From Methylotenera versatilis 7 (GTDB taxonomy: Bacteria; Pseudomonadota; Gammaproteobacteria; Burkholderiales; Methylophilaceae), in contig NZ_JUGF01000003.1 of NCBI RefSeq assembly GCF_000799165.1, forward strand, positions 62,001 through 126,000: 64,000 nucleotides of DNA, written 5' to 3'. The position numbers and the translations under genes are program-made. The notes under the pieces were generated by a model. The model was not told the origin of the DNA. It ran no database searches and saw nothing but the letters and a program-made list of their open reading frames with translations. Shown piece by piece: positions 27,140 through 40,014 of this stretch (position 1 is the stretch's first letter; each line of letters begins with the position of its first letter).

Positions 27140-28261
27140 ATGTTTACCGCCAGCGATCATATTTGGATGGCACGTGCGTTAAAGCTGGCAGAGCAGGGTT
27201 TATATACGACCATGCCCAATCCACGTGTTGGGTGCGTGATTGTTAAAGACGGCATAGTCATTGGTGAAGGCGCACATCTTAAAGCTGGCGAGCCACATGC
27301 AGAGGTGTTTGCCTTGCGTCAGGCGGGCGGACACGCTAGAGGTGCAACGGCTTATGTGACTTTAGAGCCATGCAGCCATACAGGCCGCACACCACCTTGC
27401 GCGGAGGCTTTGGTCAAAGCGGGTGTTGCCAAAGTGATTGCCGCGATGGTTGACCCTAATCCGCTGGTTGCAGGCAATGGCCTGGCCTATTTACAAGCAC
27501 AGCATATCGAAGTGGCGAGTGGCTTAATGCAGGCGCAAGCACAGGAATTAAATGCCGGTTTCATTGCTCGCATGTCTCGAAAAGCACCTTATGTGCGTTG
27601 CAAAATTGCCAGTAGTTTAGATGGCAGAATCGCACTTAATAACGGACACAGTCAATGGATTACCAGCGAAGCGGCAAGGCTGGATGTACAGCATTGGCGT
27701 GCGCAATCCTGTGCGATTTTAACGGGTATCGGCACGGTTTTAAGTGACGACCCTGCGATGACGGTGCGCAGTTTAAATGTTGAACGACAGCCCTTGCGTG
27801 TGATTGTGGATAGTCAGTTGCGCATATCGCCACAAGCGAAAATTCTGCAAGGTGGCAATACTTTAATTGCGTTTGCCCAGCCTGACGATAATAAAGCCAA
27901 TCTATTACTGGCTACCGGCGCAGAACTGCTTTGCATTCCGAACCAAGACAATAAAGTATGCCTGAAAACGCTATTAAGCCATCTGGCGCACATGCAAATT
28001 AATGAAGTGCTAGTGGAGGGTGGTGAAGCCTTAAACGGCGCCTTGCTTGCACAAAGCCTGATTGACGAGCTTTTGATTTATTACGCTCCCAAATTGATGG
28101 GAAGTGCAGCTAAAGGTTTGTTTGATATGCCGGCTTTTACGCACATGAATCAAGCCATTGGGTTAGATGTACTTGAGCTGCGTCAAATTGGCTGTGATAT
28201 TCGGCTACGTGCAAATCCCGTTTATTCTGTCAAAAAACCTGTTAATCAAACTCCCAGTTAG
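27140..28261 (+). CDS. ribD: Bifunctional riboflavin biosynthesis deaminase/reductase
   Basis: 373 aa with two domains. The N-terminal cytidine-deaminase-like domain has zinc ligands in AGEPHAEVFAL and EPCSHTGRTPPCAEAL (about 50-90). The C-terminal reductase has VRCKIASSLDGRIAL and LVEGGEALNGALL. It carries out the second and third steps of riboflavin synthesis. Riboflavin genes ribE/ribBA are not nearby in the window. Normal length, no anomalies. Confidence 0.96.
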   Translation: MFTASDHIWMARALKLAEQGLYTTMPNPRVGCVIVKDGIVIGEGAHLKAGEPHAEVFALRQAGGHARGATAYVTLEPCSHTGRTPPCAEALVKAGVAKVIAAMVDPNPLVAGNGLAYLQAQHIEVASGLMQAQAQELNAGFIARMSRKAPYVRCKIASSLDGRIALNNGHSQWITSEAARLDVQHWRAQSCAILTGIGTVLSDDPAMTVRSLNVERQPLRVIVDSQLRISPQAKILQGGNTLIAFAQPDDNKANLLLATGAELLCIPNQDNKVCLKTLLSHLAHMQINEVLVEGGEALNGALLAQSLIDELLIYYAPKLMGSAAKGLFDMPAFTHMNQAIGLDVLELRQIGCDIRLRANPVYSVKKPVNQTPS

Positions 28262-28296
28262 CTAGTCAATCAATATGAAACGGTGCGTAAAATTTA

Positions 28297-29115
28297 ATGT
28301 TATTAATTGATACACACTGCCACCTGGATGCCACTGAATTTAATTCAGACCGTGATTTAGTTGTCGCCAATGCCCATCAAGCAGGTGTTCATAAAATTGT
28401 GGTGCCATCCGTCGCACGCAATAATTTTCAAAGCGTGATTGATTTAGCGCATCAACACGCGCAATGCTTCATGGCTTTGGGCATTCATCCCATGTACGTT
28501 GACCATGCGCATCCAAGCGATTTAGCCGTATTAAAACAGTTAATTGCCGAACAATTGGCACATGCAAACCCTAAAATAGTCGGCGTGGGTGAAATTGGTT
28601 TGGATTTCTTTGTTACACAGCAAAATCGCGAAACGCAGGAATACTTCTTTATTGAGCAGCTTAAAATTGCGCAGACATTTCAATTGCCTGTCATTTTGCA
28701 TGTGCGTCGCGCAATCGACGAGATTTTGAAGTATCTGCGTCGGCACCCTGTTGCTGGCGGTATTGCGCATGCATTTAATGGCAGTCAGCAACAGGCGGAG
28801 GAGTTTATCAAATTAGGATTCAAGCTGGGGTTTGGTGGCGCGATGACTTACCCGCGTGCGCTTAAGATTCGTGAATTGGCTAAAAATTTACCATTAGAAT
28901 CGATCGTATTGGAAACTGACGCGCCGGATATTCCGCCGGAATGGATTGGTACAAAGGGCAGAAACAGGCCCGCAGAGCTAGCAAAAATAGCACAAATGTT
29001 TGCTGATTTAAGGGGTGTTGAAGAGTCGCAAATCATTGAAATTACAGGTAAAAATGCGTTGAAAATCTTACCTAAATTAGCTGGGTTATACACATCAGTT
29101 AAAGTGCTACATTAA
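28297..29115 (+). CDS. tatD: TatD-family metal-dependent deoxyribonuclease
   Basis: 272 aa. Metal-binding motifs of the family: IDTHCHLD at the N-terminus, GEIGLDFF (about 100), VILHVRRA, GIAHAFNG and ETDAPDIPP (about 205). Family members (TatD, YcfH, YjjV) are 3'-5' exonucleases active in DNA repair or turnover. The motif pattern (VPSVARNNFQSV, HVRRAIDEI) looks closest to the YjjV branch, but I cannot settle the subgroup. Confidence 0.9.
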   Translation: MLLIDTHCHLDATEFNSDRDLVVANAHQAGVHKIVVPSVARNNFQSVIDLAHQHAQCFMALGIHPMYVDHAHPSDLAVLKQLIAEQLAHANPKIVGVGEIGLDFFVTQQNRETQEYFFIEQLKIAQTFQLPVILHVRRAIDEILKYLRRHPVAGGIAHAFNGSQQQAEEFIKLGFKLGFGGAMTYPRALKIRELAKNLPLESIVLETDAPDIPPEWIGTKGRNRPAELAKIAQMFADLRGVEESQIIEITGKNALKILPKLAGLYTSVKVLH

Positions 29116-29203
29116 CAATTGTAAAAAACTGTATCAAACCAATGGCATACCGTAAGCCATTGATTTTATTGAGTAATGAAATAGATTAAAAAATGAACTT
29201 TTG

Positions 29204-29280
29204 AAAAAAAGCCTTATAAATTGGTAGGTTACACTTTTAAGACACAGCAATCCACAAAGTTATCCACAGATTTTGTGGAT
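29204..29280. repeat. DnaA-box repeat element, copy 2
   Basis: A second copy of the element at 17246-17321, same orientation: A7-GCCTTATAAA, GGTAGGTTACA, then TTATCCACA (29260-29268) and GATTTTGTGGA. It fills the middle of the 309-bp gap 29116-29424 before mtnA. The rest of that gap is AT-rich without visible signals. Confidence 0.75.
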
Positions 29281-29424
29281 GGAAAATCGTAAAAAATAAA
29301 ACAAAAAAAATTGCAAGAAATTTATTCGTAATTATTTATACTATTTAGCGATTTAATATCAATAAAAAGTTATATAAAACTTGCAATTTAATCATAAGCC
29401 AGATTTGTAATAAGGTTGTACTAA

Positions 29425-30507
29425 ATGAAAGTTGCTCAAAAACCGTTTCGAACGATTTGGCCGAGTCCACGCTGCAAATTTGTGCAGATTATTAATCAAA
29501 CGCAATTGCCGTTTGCATTTGAAGTCTTAAAAATCCACACTTTAGAGCAAATGGTCAATGCCATTAAAACCATGCAAGTACGTGGCGCACCATTAATCGG
29601 TGTTGCAGCTGCGTATGGCATAGCGTTGGCAATGTTAGAGGATGAGTCGGATGCTTATTTAATCACTGCTGCGGAAATGCTCAAAAATAGCCGCCCGACA
29701 GCCGTTAACTTGGCTTGGGCGGTTGATCGCATGGTGACGAGTTTGCAGGCAGCACCTATTAATCGGCGCAATATGACGGCTTGGCGCGAAGCAGCAAACA
29801 TTGCGGAAGAAGATGTCGTGCAGAATCAATTAATCGGTCAGCATGGACTGGGGTTAATTAAGCAACATTATCAAAACCAAATAGATCCAAATAAACCATT
29901 CAATATTCTGACCCACTGCAATGCGGGCTGGCTGGCGACTGTCGATTACGGTACGGCTTTGTCGCCCATTTATGCGGCGCACGATGCCGGTTTGAATGTG
30001 CATGTTTGGGTAGATGAAACGCGCCCACGCAATCAGGGCGCGGCGCTTACCGCTTGGGAACTGAGACAGCATGGTGTGCCGCACACGGTCATTACTGATA
30101 ACGCGGGCGGTCATTTAATGCAGCAAGGTCTGGTGGATATGGTGATTGTGGGCGCAGACCGCGTAACTGCAAATGGCGATGTATGCAACAAAATTGGCAC
30201 TTATTTAAAAGCATTGGCAGCGTTTGATAATCACACTCCATTTTACGCAGCAGTGCCTAGTCCAACGATTGATTGGACAATGACCGATTACAAGCAAATT
30301 GAAATTGAAGAGCGTGATAGTGACGAAGTGCAATTTATACAGGGTTTAGCGGCAGATGGCAGTATGCAAAATGTTCGGTTATTTCCAGTCGAATCAAACG
30401 CCGCGAACCCTGCGTTTGATGTGACACCTGCCAGATTGGTAAAAGGCATTGTTACTGAAAAGGGCGTATTTTCGCCTTCTGATTTGGTTAAGTTAAGAGA
30501 AGGCTAA
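29425..30507 (+). CDS. mtnA: Methylthioribose-1-phosphate isomerase
   Basis: 360 aa, of the eIF2B-related isomerase family. Key stretches: MQVRGAPLIGVAAAYGIALA; LTHCNAGWLATVDYGTAL with the catalytic Cys; and IVGADRVTANGDVCNKIGTYL with the catalytic Asp. It converts 5-methylthioribose-1-phosphate to the ribulose form in recycling of methylthioadenosine. The aldolase-like gene follows after only 2 bp, so both act in one pathway. No mtnP or mtnK is present here. Confidence 0.94.
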   Translation: MKVAQKPFRTIWPSPRCKFVQIINQTQLPFAFEVLKIHTLEQMVNAIKTMQVRGAPLIGVAAAYGIALAMLEDESDAYLITAAEMLKNSRPTAVNLAWAVDRMVTSLQAAPINRRNMTAWREAANIAEEDVVQNQLIGQHGLGLIKQHYQNQIDPNKPFNILTHCNAGWLATVDYGTALSPIYAAHDAGLNVHVWVDETRPRNQGAALTAWELRQHGVPHTVITDNAGGHLMQQGLVDMVIVGADRVTANGDVCNKIGTYLKALAAFDNHTPFYAAVPSPTIDWTMTDYKQIEIEERDSDEVQFIQGLAADGSMQNVRLFPVESNAANPAFDVTPARLVKGIVTEKGVFSPSDLVKLREG

Positions 30508-30509
30508 TC

Positions 30510-31148
30510 ATGCAGGATAAGTGCGAACAGTTACTCGCCATCAGCCAGAAATTAGCACAACTAGGCCTAAATAAGGGCACATCTGGCAATGCAAGTGTCA
30601 GATGTGGCGGTGGATTCCTAATCACACCAAGCGGCATGATTGTCGATGAAATGACACCGGATAGCCTGGTGCAAATGCAGTTTGATGGCACTTTTGAACA
30701 AAACAAAAAGCCGTCATCAGAATGGCGCTTTCACCGCGATATTTTAGCCAGCCGCCCAGATATCAGCGCAGTTATTCACACCCACAGTATGTTTGCCACC
30801 ACGCTAGCCTGTTTGCATAAAGATATTCCAGCATTTCATTACATGATAGCCGTTGCGGATGGCGATACTATTCGTTGTGCGCCGTATGCATTATTTGGTT
30901 CGCAGCAATTATCTGATAACGCATTAACTGCTTTAATTGACCGTAAAGCTTGTCTGTTAGCGAATCACGGCATGATCGCTTTGGGTTATGATTTGGATGA
31001 TGCTTTAGCGGTGGCAATAGAGGTTGAAAATCTGTGTGAGCAATATTGGCGGATTTTGCAGGTTAACTCCAATCCGCCATTGTTAAGTGAAGCTGAAATG
31101 CGTGAAGTGTTTCAGCAGTTTAAGGGCTATGGAAAGTGGGGGATTTAA
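30510..31148 (+). CDS. Class II aldolase (Ald2-like)
   Basis: 212 aa, class II aldolase/adducin family. Features: GLNKGTSGNASVR, GFLITPSGM, the catalytic acid in PSSEWRFHRDIL, zinc ligands in AVIHTHSMFATTLAC and a third His in LLANHGMIALG. The fuculose-phosphate-aldolase-like pattern (SSEWRFH) fits Ald2 of the DHAP shunt, which cleaves methylthioribulose-1-P (or deoxyribulose-1-P) to dihydroxyacetone phosphate and an aldehyde. MtnB dehydratase is the alternative. Coupling to mtnA and absence of mtnC/mtnD nearby favour Ald2, but this is inference. Confidence 0.8.
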   Translation: MQDKCEQLLAISQKLAQLGLNKGTSGNASVRCGGGFLITPSGMIVDEMTPDSLVQMQFDGTFEQNKKPSSEWRFHRDILASRPDISAVIHTHSMFATTLACLHKDIPAFHYMIAVADGDTIRCAPYALFGSQQLSDNALTALIDRKACLLANHGMIALGYDLDDALAVAIEVENLCEQYWRILQVNSNPPLLSEAEMREVFQQFKGYGKWGI

Positions 31149-31388
31149 TTGAGTTGCGCCTGCTAACAAGTTGTGGCAAAAAAATTTAGGTTAGCCAATT
31201 AACATTTACTTAAAACGACAGGTTACTTAACTTTTTTAATAAACAGTTTTTATCGTAGTGGAAAACCTGAAATTGTAGGTTTAACTCAATGGCTTGCCAA
31301 TGCGTGCTGGTCTGATGTGCGACAGGTTTTTGGCGTAATCTTTGCTGACTACACTGGCATTTTTAACCGTTTGTTTGCAAACCCAACA

Positions 31389-31417
31389 TTGTTATTCTAC
31401 TGCCTTTGCGGTAAAAT
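31389..31417 (+). promoter_or_regulatory. Promoter of pyrG
   Basis: -35 TTGTTA (31389-31394), a 17-bp spacer and -10 TAAAAT (31412-31417), about 57 bp before the start codon. The leader contains a 6-bp hairpin (GTAAGC...GCTTAC, 31431-31451). Upstream, 31149-31388 holds nothing else I can support. Confidence 0.65.
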
Positions 31418-31474
31418 TTGTTCCCGTCTGTAAGCTAATTCTTGGCTTACCATTAAGTGTAAAGCGTCCTGTAA

Positions 31475-33969
<2,495 letters not shown>

Positions 33970-33994
33970 ATAGTTAACGTATTTTTATCATTAA

Positions 33995-35295
<1,301 letters not shown>

Positions 35296-35296
<1 letters not shown>

Positions 35297-35397
35297 TTTC
35301 AAATGCAATCGAGCCAATACGTTGTTGCATTAGCTTGCCGTACTTGTTGTACTGTCTGCGCTGATGCGCCTAGTCTTGGCTCGATTGCATTTGAAAT
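35296..35397. repeat. Long hairpin element with perfect 22-bp inverted repeats
   Basis: Arms 35296-35317 and 35376-35397 are perfect reverse complements of 22 bp (starting ATTTCAAATGCAATCG). The 58-base interior has smaller inverted parts (GTACTTGTTGTAC, GCGCTGATGCGC). There is no T-run typical of a terminator. The perfect arms and defined edges look like a mobile REP/MITE-type element lodged between eno and ftsB. Confidence 0.75.
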
Positions 35398-35442
35398 GGA
35401 ATGGGTGCGATCTTATAAAAAGGCTTCTTATAAAGGCTCATT

Positions 35443-35826
35443 TTGAAAGCTCTAACCTTAATTTTTGTAATCCTAATCGCTTTACTACAGTACCCGCTGT
35501 GGCTTGGTAAAGGTAGCTGGTTGCGTGTCTGGAATGTTAACCAGCAAATTAGCAGTCAGAAAGAAAAAAATAAAGCGCTTAAGCAGCGTAACGAAACTTT
35601 AAGTGCTGAGGTGCGTGATTTAAAACAAGGCAATGCAGCGATTGAAGAACGCGCACGTAGCGAGTTGGGCATGATTAAGGAAGATGAAGTGTTTTATCAG
35701 GTGATTGATCAACCTTTACCAACAATTCAGCCGAATCAACTGCCTGAAATTTCGGCAATTCAAAATACTCAGCCTGAATTATCCGCAGCACCAACAGTTT
35801 CACCACTAGGCAATCCAATGCCTTAA
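35443..35826 (+). CDS. ftsB: Cell division protein FtsB
   Basis: 127 aa from a TTG start. One N-terminal membrane helix (MKALTLIFVILIALLQYPLWLG), then a coiled coil (about 30-65: NQQISSQKEKNKALKQRNETLSAEV) and the conserved IEERARSELGMIKEDEVFYQV. FtsB joins FtsL and FtsQ in the divisome. The Pro/Gln-rich tail is longer than in E. coli (about 103 aa). Position after eno is conserved in proteobacteria. No ATG fits; AAAGG lies about 6 nt before the TTG. Confidence 0.93.
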   Translation: MKALTLIFVILIALLQYPLWLGKGSWLRVWNVNQQISSQKEKNKALKQRNETLSAEVRDLKQGNAAIEERARSELGMIKEDEVFYQVIDQPLPTIQPNQLPEISAIQNTQPELSAAPTVSPLGNPMP

Positions 35827-35856
35827 CTTAACCATATGATTAACGCAGATTAGGTG

Positions 35857-36900
35857 TTAATTTTGGTCGTTTAGAGCGTAGGGCAACGGCTTAATTTCAA
35901 TAGCAAAGCCTTGCCAAGTCAGATTTCCTGCCTGTCTCGCCTCAATACGCATGGCTACCAACGCGTCGAATCCCGCCTCACCATTCGGCGCAACTTTTAC
36001 TATGCGGCCAACTTCATTATTTAAGCCATCCAGTATCGTATCGCCTTCAACGGGCGCAGTGTTTGATACTATGCTGACCAAATAAGTACGACGTTTTACC
36101 GTGCCTAGATAATGCGCGCGCGCGACAATCTCTTGGCCGGTATAACAACCTTTTTTAAAATTAATGCCATTTAAAATATCTAAATTGAGCATTTGTGGCA
36201 CAAATTGCTCTTGAGTTTTTGGCAGTATTTCAGGTATCCCTGCCTGAATGTCTAGCCAATCCCAGCAGGGCTTGCCAACCAACTGGCACTGAGATTTAAG
36301 CGCATTAAATAAAACAGGTGCATTAATTGCATCTGTGAAAATTTGAAAGCGTGAATGACCGGCGATTGTAGGTAACTTTAAAATGGCACCATTTTCCAGG
36401 CTGACTAATTCATAATCCTGTGTGGGGATTTGGCTAAAAAACGGTGTTAACAAAGCGGCAGAATTCGGGCCATTTAAACCAAATTTAATGATGCTTTCAG
36501 ATGCGTCTCTAATCTCCACTTTGCTGCGCATCACATACATTTTAAGTCGCTTCATCATCGGCTCTAGCAATGCACGATTAAACTGTAAATGCAGGTGATC
36601 ACGCTGCGCAAATGCCAAAAATAAGGCAAGCAGTCGTCCTTTAGGTGTGCAATAGCCAGTGTAGTGCGCACTGTTGCTTGTGGTAAGCAGTTTTACATCG
36701 TTGGTTACCTGACCTTGCAGAAAAGTCACTGCATCGGCACCAGTGATTTCTAATAAACCAAGGTGATTTAAATCGTACAGTGTATTCACGCTTTTTGTAG
36801 CGGTTAATTCTTTATGCGGATTGTTAAAATGGCTGATTACGCCATCTGCAATGACCGCGCCATGTTCTACTAATCCTAATTGCCAATCTGATGCCGTCAT
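35857..36900 (-). CDS. ygfZ: Folate-binding protein YgfZ
   Basis: 347 aa, related to GcvT. It carries the family signature KKGCYTGQEIVARAHYLG (K-G-C-Y-x-G-Q-E) near residue 240 with the reactive Cys. YgfZ uses tetrahydrofolate in Fe-S cluster repair and affects MiaB-type tRNA modification. The N-terminal part (FLQGQVTNDVKLL...YCTPKGRLLALF) is also typical. It is divergent from a YgfX-like gene 45 bp away, a pairing related to the E. coli ygfZ-ygfX-ygfY locus. Confidence 0.95.
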   Translation of the reverse strand: MTASDWQLGLVEHGAVIADGVISHFNNPHKELTATKSVNTLYDLNHLGLLEITGADAVTFLQGQVTNDVKLLTTSNSAHYTGYCTPKGRLLALFLAFAQRDHLHLQFNRALLEPMMKRLKMYVMRSKVEIRDASESIIKFGLNGPNSAALLTPFFSQIPTQDYELVSLENGAILKLPTIAGHSRFQIFTDAINAPVLFNALKSQCQLVGKPCWDWLDIQAGIPEILPKTQEQFVPQMLNLDILNGINFKKGCYTGQEIVARAHYLGTVKRRTYLVSIVSNTAPVEGDTILDGLNNEVGRIVKVAPNGEAGFDALVAMRIEARQAGNLTWQGFAIEIKPLPYALNDQN

Positions 36901-36945
36901 GCGATTATTTGCCTTGTTTATTCACTATTTTAGAGTGAGTTTGTA

Positions 36946-37452
36946 ATGAAGCCTGTTTTACCAAAAGCCATTGTGATACAGCTTTTGCCCTCAGTTCTAT
37001 TATTGGGTTTGTTAGTCGCAGTTGCAACCATCAGCGTAATGATTATTTTAATACTGCCCATTATTTTACTCATTAAATGTGCAGTATTTCTTTTGATTAT
37101 TGCTTCAACACTATATTTCATATTGCGAGATGCGTTGCTGATATTGCCTTGGTCGTGGCAAACCATTGAAGTAGATGTGAAAGGTATTCTAAAGTTAACC
37201 AACAAAAGGCAGCAACAATTTAAACCGCAATTGGCAGCAAGCAGTTTTACGCATCAGTATTTAACTATTCTGAATTGTAAAAGAGATGGCTTGAAATGGG
37301 CATTGCCACCCGTATTGTTGCTGCCCACTTTTTCAGAAAATATTGCCAGTCAATTTGAAGCTAAAGATTCATTAAGACGCTTGCGTGTGTGGGTGCGGCT
37401 ATTTAAGCACGATAAAAATCATCAGGATAATTTTGCAATATCAGGCGAGTGA
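36946..37452 (+). CDS. YgfX/CptA-like membrane protein
   Basis: 168 aa with two close membrane helices (about 7-30 and 33-62) and a cytoplasmic tail. The ending, LLLPTFSENIASQFEAKDSLRRLRVWVRLF, fits the YgfX family (pattern with P/D before FRRLRVxLR). E. coli YgfX (CptA) inhibits cell division as a proposed toxin, with YgfY/SdhE as partner; no ygfY is seen here. Its last 31 bp overlap the convergent end of mxaL (37422-37452). Confidence 0.65.
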   Translation: MKPVLPKAIVIQLLPSVLLLGLLVAVATISVMIILILPIILLIKCAVFLLIIASTLYFILRDALLILPWSWQTIEVDVKGILKLTNKRQQQFKPQLAASSFTHQYLTILNCKRDGLKWALPPVLLLPTFSENIASQFEAKDSLRRLRVWVRLFKHDKNHQDNFAISGE

Positions 37453-38432
37453 CGTTTTTTGCGTGCAAGCCATGATTTCCATAAGCTTTTTGATTCTTTA
37501 ACTGGGTGTTTCGGTAAATAAGCGGCTAAAAACACTAAGCCAGCTAACCCAGAAAATACCCATTTTAATTGAAATTGCGCCTTATCACGGCGGGCGGGCG
37601 GCTGTTTTTTCATCGCAGATAATACCGCTTGCACGCTGCTACCGTTCACGTATTTGGCATTGATTTCCTTGGTCACAGACAGTAAATATTTTTCATCTAA
37701 TTTAGATAAAAATCGATCATTAGTGCCACTGGCAATGCTGTCATTACGAGTGCCGATATTGGATTCGGAGATTTGTGCAACCCCTGGTTGTAAGGCAAAA
37801 CTTTCGTTAGACCAATAACCAATCACTTGATTTTTTTCATCTAATTTAGGAATTGCCGTGCCTTTTTCGCTACCGATTCCGACGAAAAGCCAGTCTTTTG
37901 CACCTTGAAAATCAGTTAAGTCACGCGTATTAAATGCATGTAAAAAAGGCGTTTCTTCACCATCGGTAAAGTAAACCACTTGGGCTGTTTCAGGAAAACT
38001 GCGAATCAATCTCGCTAACGTTGCCAGGCTTTCACGAATACGGCTGTTGCCAGACCAGCCTGTGCGCCAATCTAAGTGGTCAATCGTGTCTTCGATAGCG
38101 GCAAAGTTTTCGCATACTTCAATTGGCGTATAAAGCGCAGCTACACTCACGCCAGCAAACAAGCCAATTCCAACCTGTGTACCGCACGGCATTTCACCAA
38201 TAATGCGGTGCATCAGATATTGCTGGTATTGCATGCGTGTAACGGCTTTGCCATTAATACTTTCATCCACCACATTCATGCTTTGCGAAATGTCAGCTAC
38301 CAGTAAGTAGCTATAGATATCGCGTTTAATCGGCACAGTCGGTTTAAATAGTGCAATCAATAGCAAAATCAACGCTAGCGTTAGCAGGCTAATGTCGCGA
38401 CGATGGCGGAAGTAATTGTATATATTTATCAT
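37422..38432 (-). CDS. mxaL: VWA-domain membrane protein, MxaL-like
   Basis: 336 aa. A membrane helix near residues 15-32, a von Willebrand A domain facing out with MIDAS-like VADISQSMNV, and a second helix near 295-312. Sixth and last gene of an mxaR-S-A-C-K-L order. MxaL is needed in methylotrophs for inserting calcium into methanol dehydrogenase or assembling it. The assignment rests on gene order, length and domain; sequence identity was not computed. Confidence 0.75.
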   Translation of the reverse strand: MINIYNYFRHRRDISLLTLALILLLIALFKPTVPIKRDIYSYLLVADISQSMNVVDESINGKAVTRMQYQQYLMHRIIGEMPCGTQVGIGLFAGVSVAALYTPIEVCENFAAIEDTIDHLDWRTGWSGNSRIRESLATLARLIRSFPETAQVVYFTDGEETPFLHAFNTRDLTDFQGAKDWLFVGIGSEKGTAIPKLDEKNQVIGYWSNESFALQPGVAQISESNIGTRNDSIASGTNDRFLSKLDEKYLLSVTKEINAKYVNGSSVQAVLSAMKKQPPARRDKAQFQLKWVFSGLAGLVFLAAYLPKHPVKESKSLWKSWLARKKRHSPDIAKLS

Positions 38433-38461
38433 GATGTTCTAGCCGTTAACTTAATGGCTTA

Positions 38462-39016
38462 TTAAGGCAATCCAACGGGAATGTTGCCCATAATCAGCCC
38501 TGGTGTATCCGATTCACCCACGCCTGGCGTTGGCGTTCCAGGTAACATGGTTAACAGGCGGTCTAGATTGTGGCGTGCATCCCAATGGCTATTATCATTT
38601 TTTAACGATGTTTGATAAGCCGTTTTGGCTTGGCGTATCAAATATTCGGATTCATCACGCACAGTATTATTCGTGCCATTAATGGCTAATCCACGCAAAA
38701 AGAAGATGTTGCCGATATTGTAATTAACCGCCGATTTTTGCGATGCATTGGCTTTTGGTAAGGTTTGTGTAAACAATAAAGTGGCTTCTTTATAACGTTC
38801 TTTTTTCGCCAAATAAAGCGCAGTCGCAAATTTAGCTTCAAAGCTTTGCTTATCTGTTTTAGGCGTTTTTCCTGAACTAATCGCCTGATTAAATTCATCA
38901 ATTTGGCGAATTCGATTAAAAGTATAAATGCTTGCTAATAAACAAGTAAGGCTTAAAAACACTAAAAACCAAGAGAGTTTTTTTACCGTGAATAAAGATT
39001 GAATATTAAATTTCAT
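38462..39016 (-). CDS. mxaK: MxaK-like membrane protein with TPR-like helices
   Basis: 184 aa. One N-terminal membrane helix (about 15-33), then paired helices resembling tetratricopeptide repeats (FEAKFATALYLAKKERYKEATLLF; VNYNIGNIFFLRG; WDARHNLDRLL). It ends in a Pro/Gly-rich tail. Length and place between two VWA genes match MxaK of methanol-oxidation clusters. Exact role of MxaK is not established. Confidence 0.72.
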   Translation of the reverse strand: MKFNIQSLFTVKKLSWFLVFLSLTCLLASIYTFNRIRQIDEFNQAISSGKTPKTDKQSFEAKFATALYLAKKERYKEATLLFTQTLPKANASQKSAVNYNIGNIFFLRGLAINGTNNTVRDESEYLIRQAKTAYQTSLKNDNSHWDARHNLDRLLTMLPGTPTPGVGESDTPGLIMGNIPVGLP

Positions 39017-39031
39017 CGTAGTCTCGCTATT

Positions 39032-40012
39032 TTAATTTCGCCAAGTTCTTACTTCTAAATATTTTACGCCCAGCAGTAATGCAATCATGGCTGCAGCAAA
39101 TATGAAGCAAAGGCTTGAAAAATCCTTACCTGGAATCTTATGTAAATATTTGATGGGTTTTTTCTCTTTACGATTGATATCATCAATCGCCAATTGCAGT
39201 GTTTTCGGGTCTTCTGCCTCATAGGCATTAAACGGCGTTTTAAGCGTCTTAAAAAACTCATGTAGCTCGATCTCTGGCGGTAAGGGCTGGTCTTCCTGTG
39301 GCTTGTAGTCCTTGTCGAAAATACTTAAGCCGCCTGGTTGGCGCAACACGATCCAATACAAGCTGAGATGCATGCGGTCAAACCAGTCCTTGATTTTCTG
39401 TTGTGTGTTGGCATCAATACGGCCAGCGCCATCTGATAATAAAATCACGACGCGCGAACCAGAGTCGGGCACTTTGTCAAACAAACCAGCGGCCGAAGTT
39501 AAGCCGCTGCCAATATTGGTTTGAAACAATGCATTGCCTGCGGTTGCACGCACAGCAGCGACAATGGCTTCCTTGTTTTCGGTAAGCGGCAACACATACA
39601 TAGCGGAGTTACTAAAGGTAATCATGCCCAGCATATCGTTTTGACGGGATTGCACAAATTGGGTGATCAGTCTGCTGGCCGCGGCTGATTTAGTTTCGCC
39701 CACGGTGGTCGGGGTTGAGCCGGAAAATGGATCGTCCATACTGGCGCTGCGGTCTAATACCAGCGTGATTTGTGCGCCAACGCCAATACGTTCGATATGT
39801 TGCTGATTGCTATGTGGTGCGCTTAAACCCAGAATAATAAACGTGAGAATCAGTACGGCTAATACTTTTAGAATCCATCCAATTAAATCTGAAAGCGGAT
39901 CTGCTGGCAGCATATCCAACCAAGAGTAACTTTTGCTATGGGCGCGCTGAAACACTAACGGCAATATCGCTAGTGGCAACAACCACAACATCCAGGGATG
40001 AGAAAAAGCCAT
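39032..40012 (-). CDS. mxaC: VWA-domain membrane protein, MxaC-like
   Basis: 326 aa. N-terminal helices (about 7-22 and 45-67), a VWA domain with a full MIDAS motif (LVLDRSASMDDPF and later LLSDGAGR), and a C-terminal helix (about 300-318). Matches MxaC in order and size; MxaC, MxaL and MxaA are linked to calcium insertion into the MxaFI enzyme. Gap to mxaA is 2 bp, so coupled. Confidence 0.78.
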   Translation of the reverse strand: MAFSHPWMLWLLPLAILPLVFQRAHSKSYSWLDMLPADPLSDLIGWILKVLAVLILTFIILGLSAPHSNQQHIERIGVGAQITLVLDRSASMDDPFSGSTPTTVGETKSAAASRLITQFVQSRQNDMLGMITFSNSAMYVLPLTENKEAIVAAVRATAGNALFQTNIGSGLTSAAGLFDKVPDSGSRVVILLSDGAGRIDANTQQKIKDWFDRMHLSLYWIVLRQPGGLSIFDKDYKPQEDQPLPPEIELHEFFKTLKTPFNAYEAEDPKTLQLAIDDINRKEKKPIKYLHKIPGKDFSSLCFIFAAAMIALLLGVKYLEVRTWRN

Positions 40013-40014
40013 CT

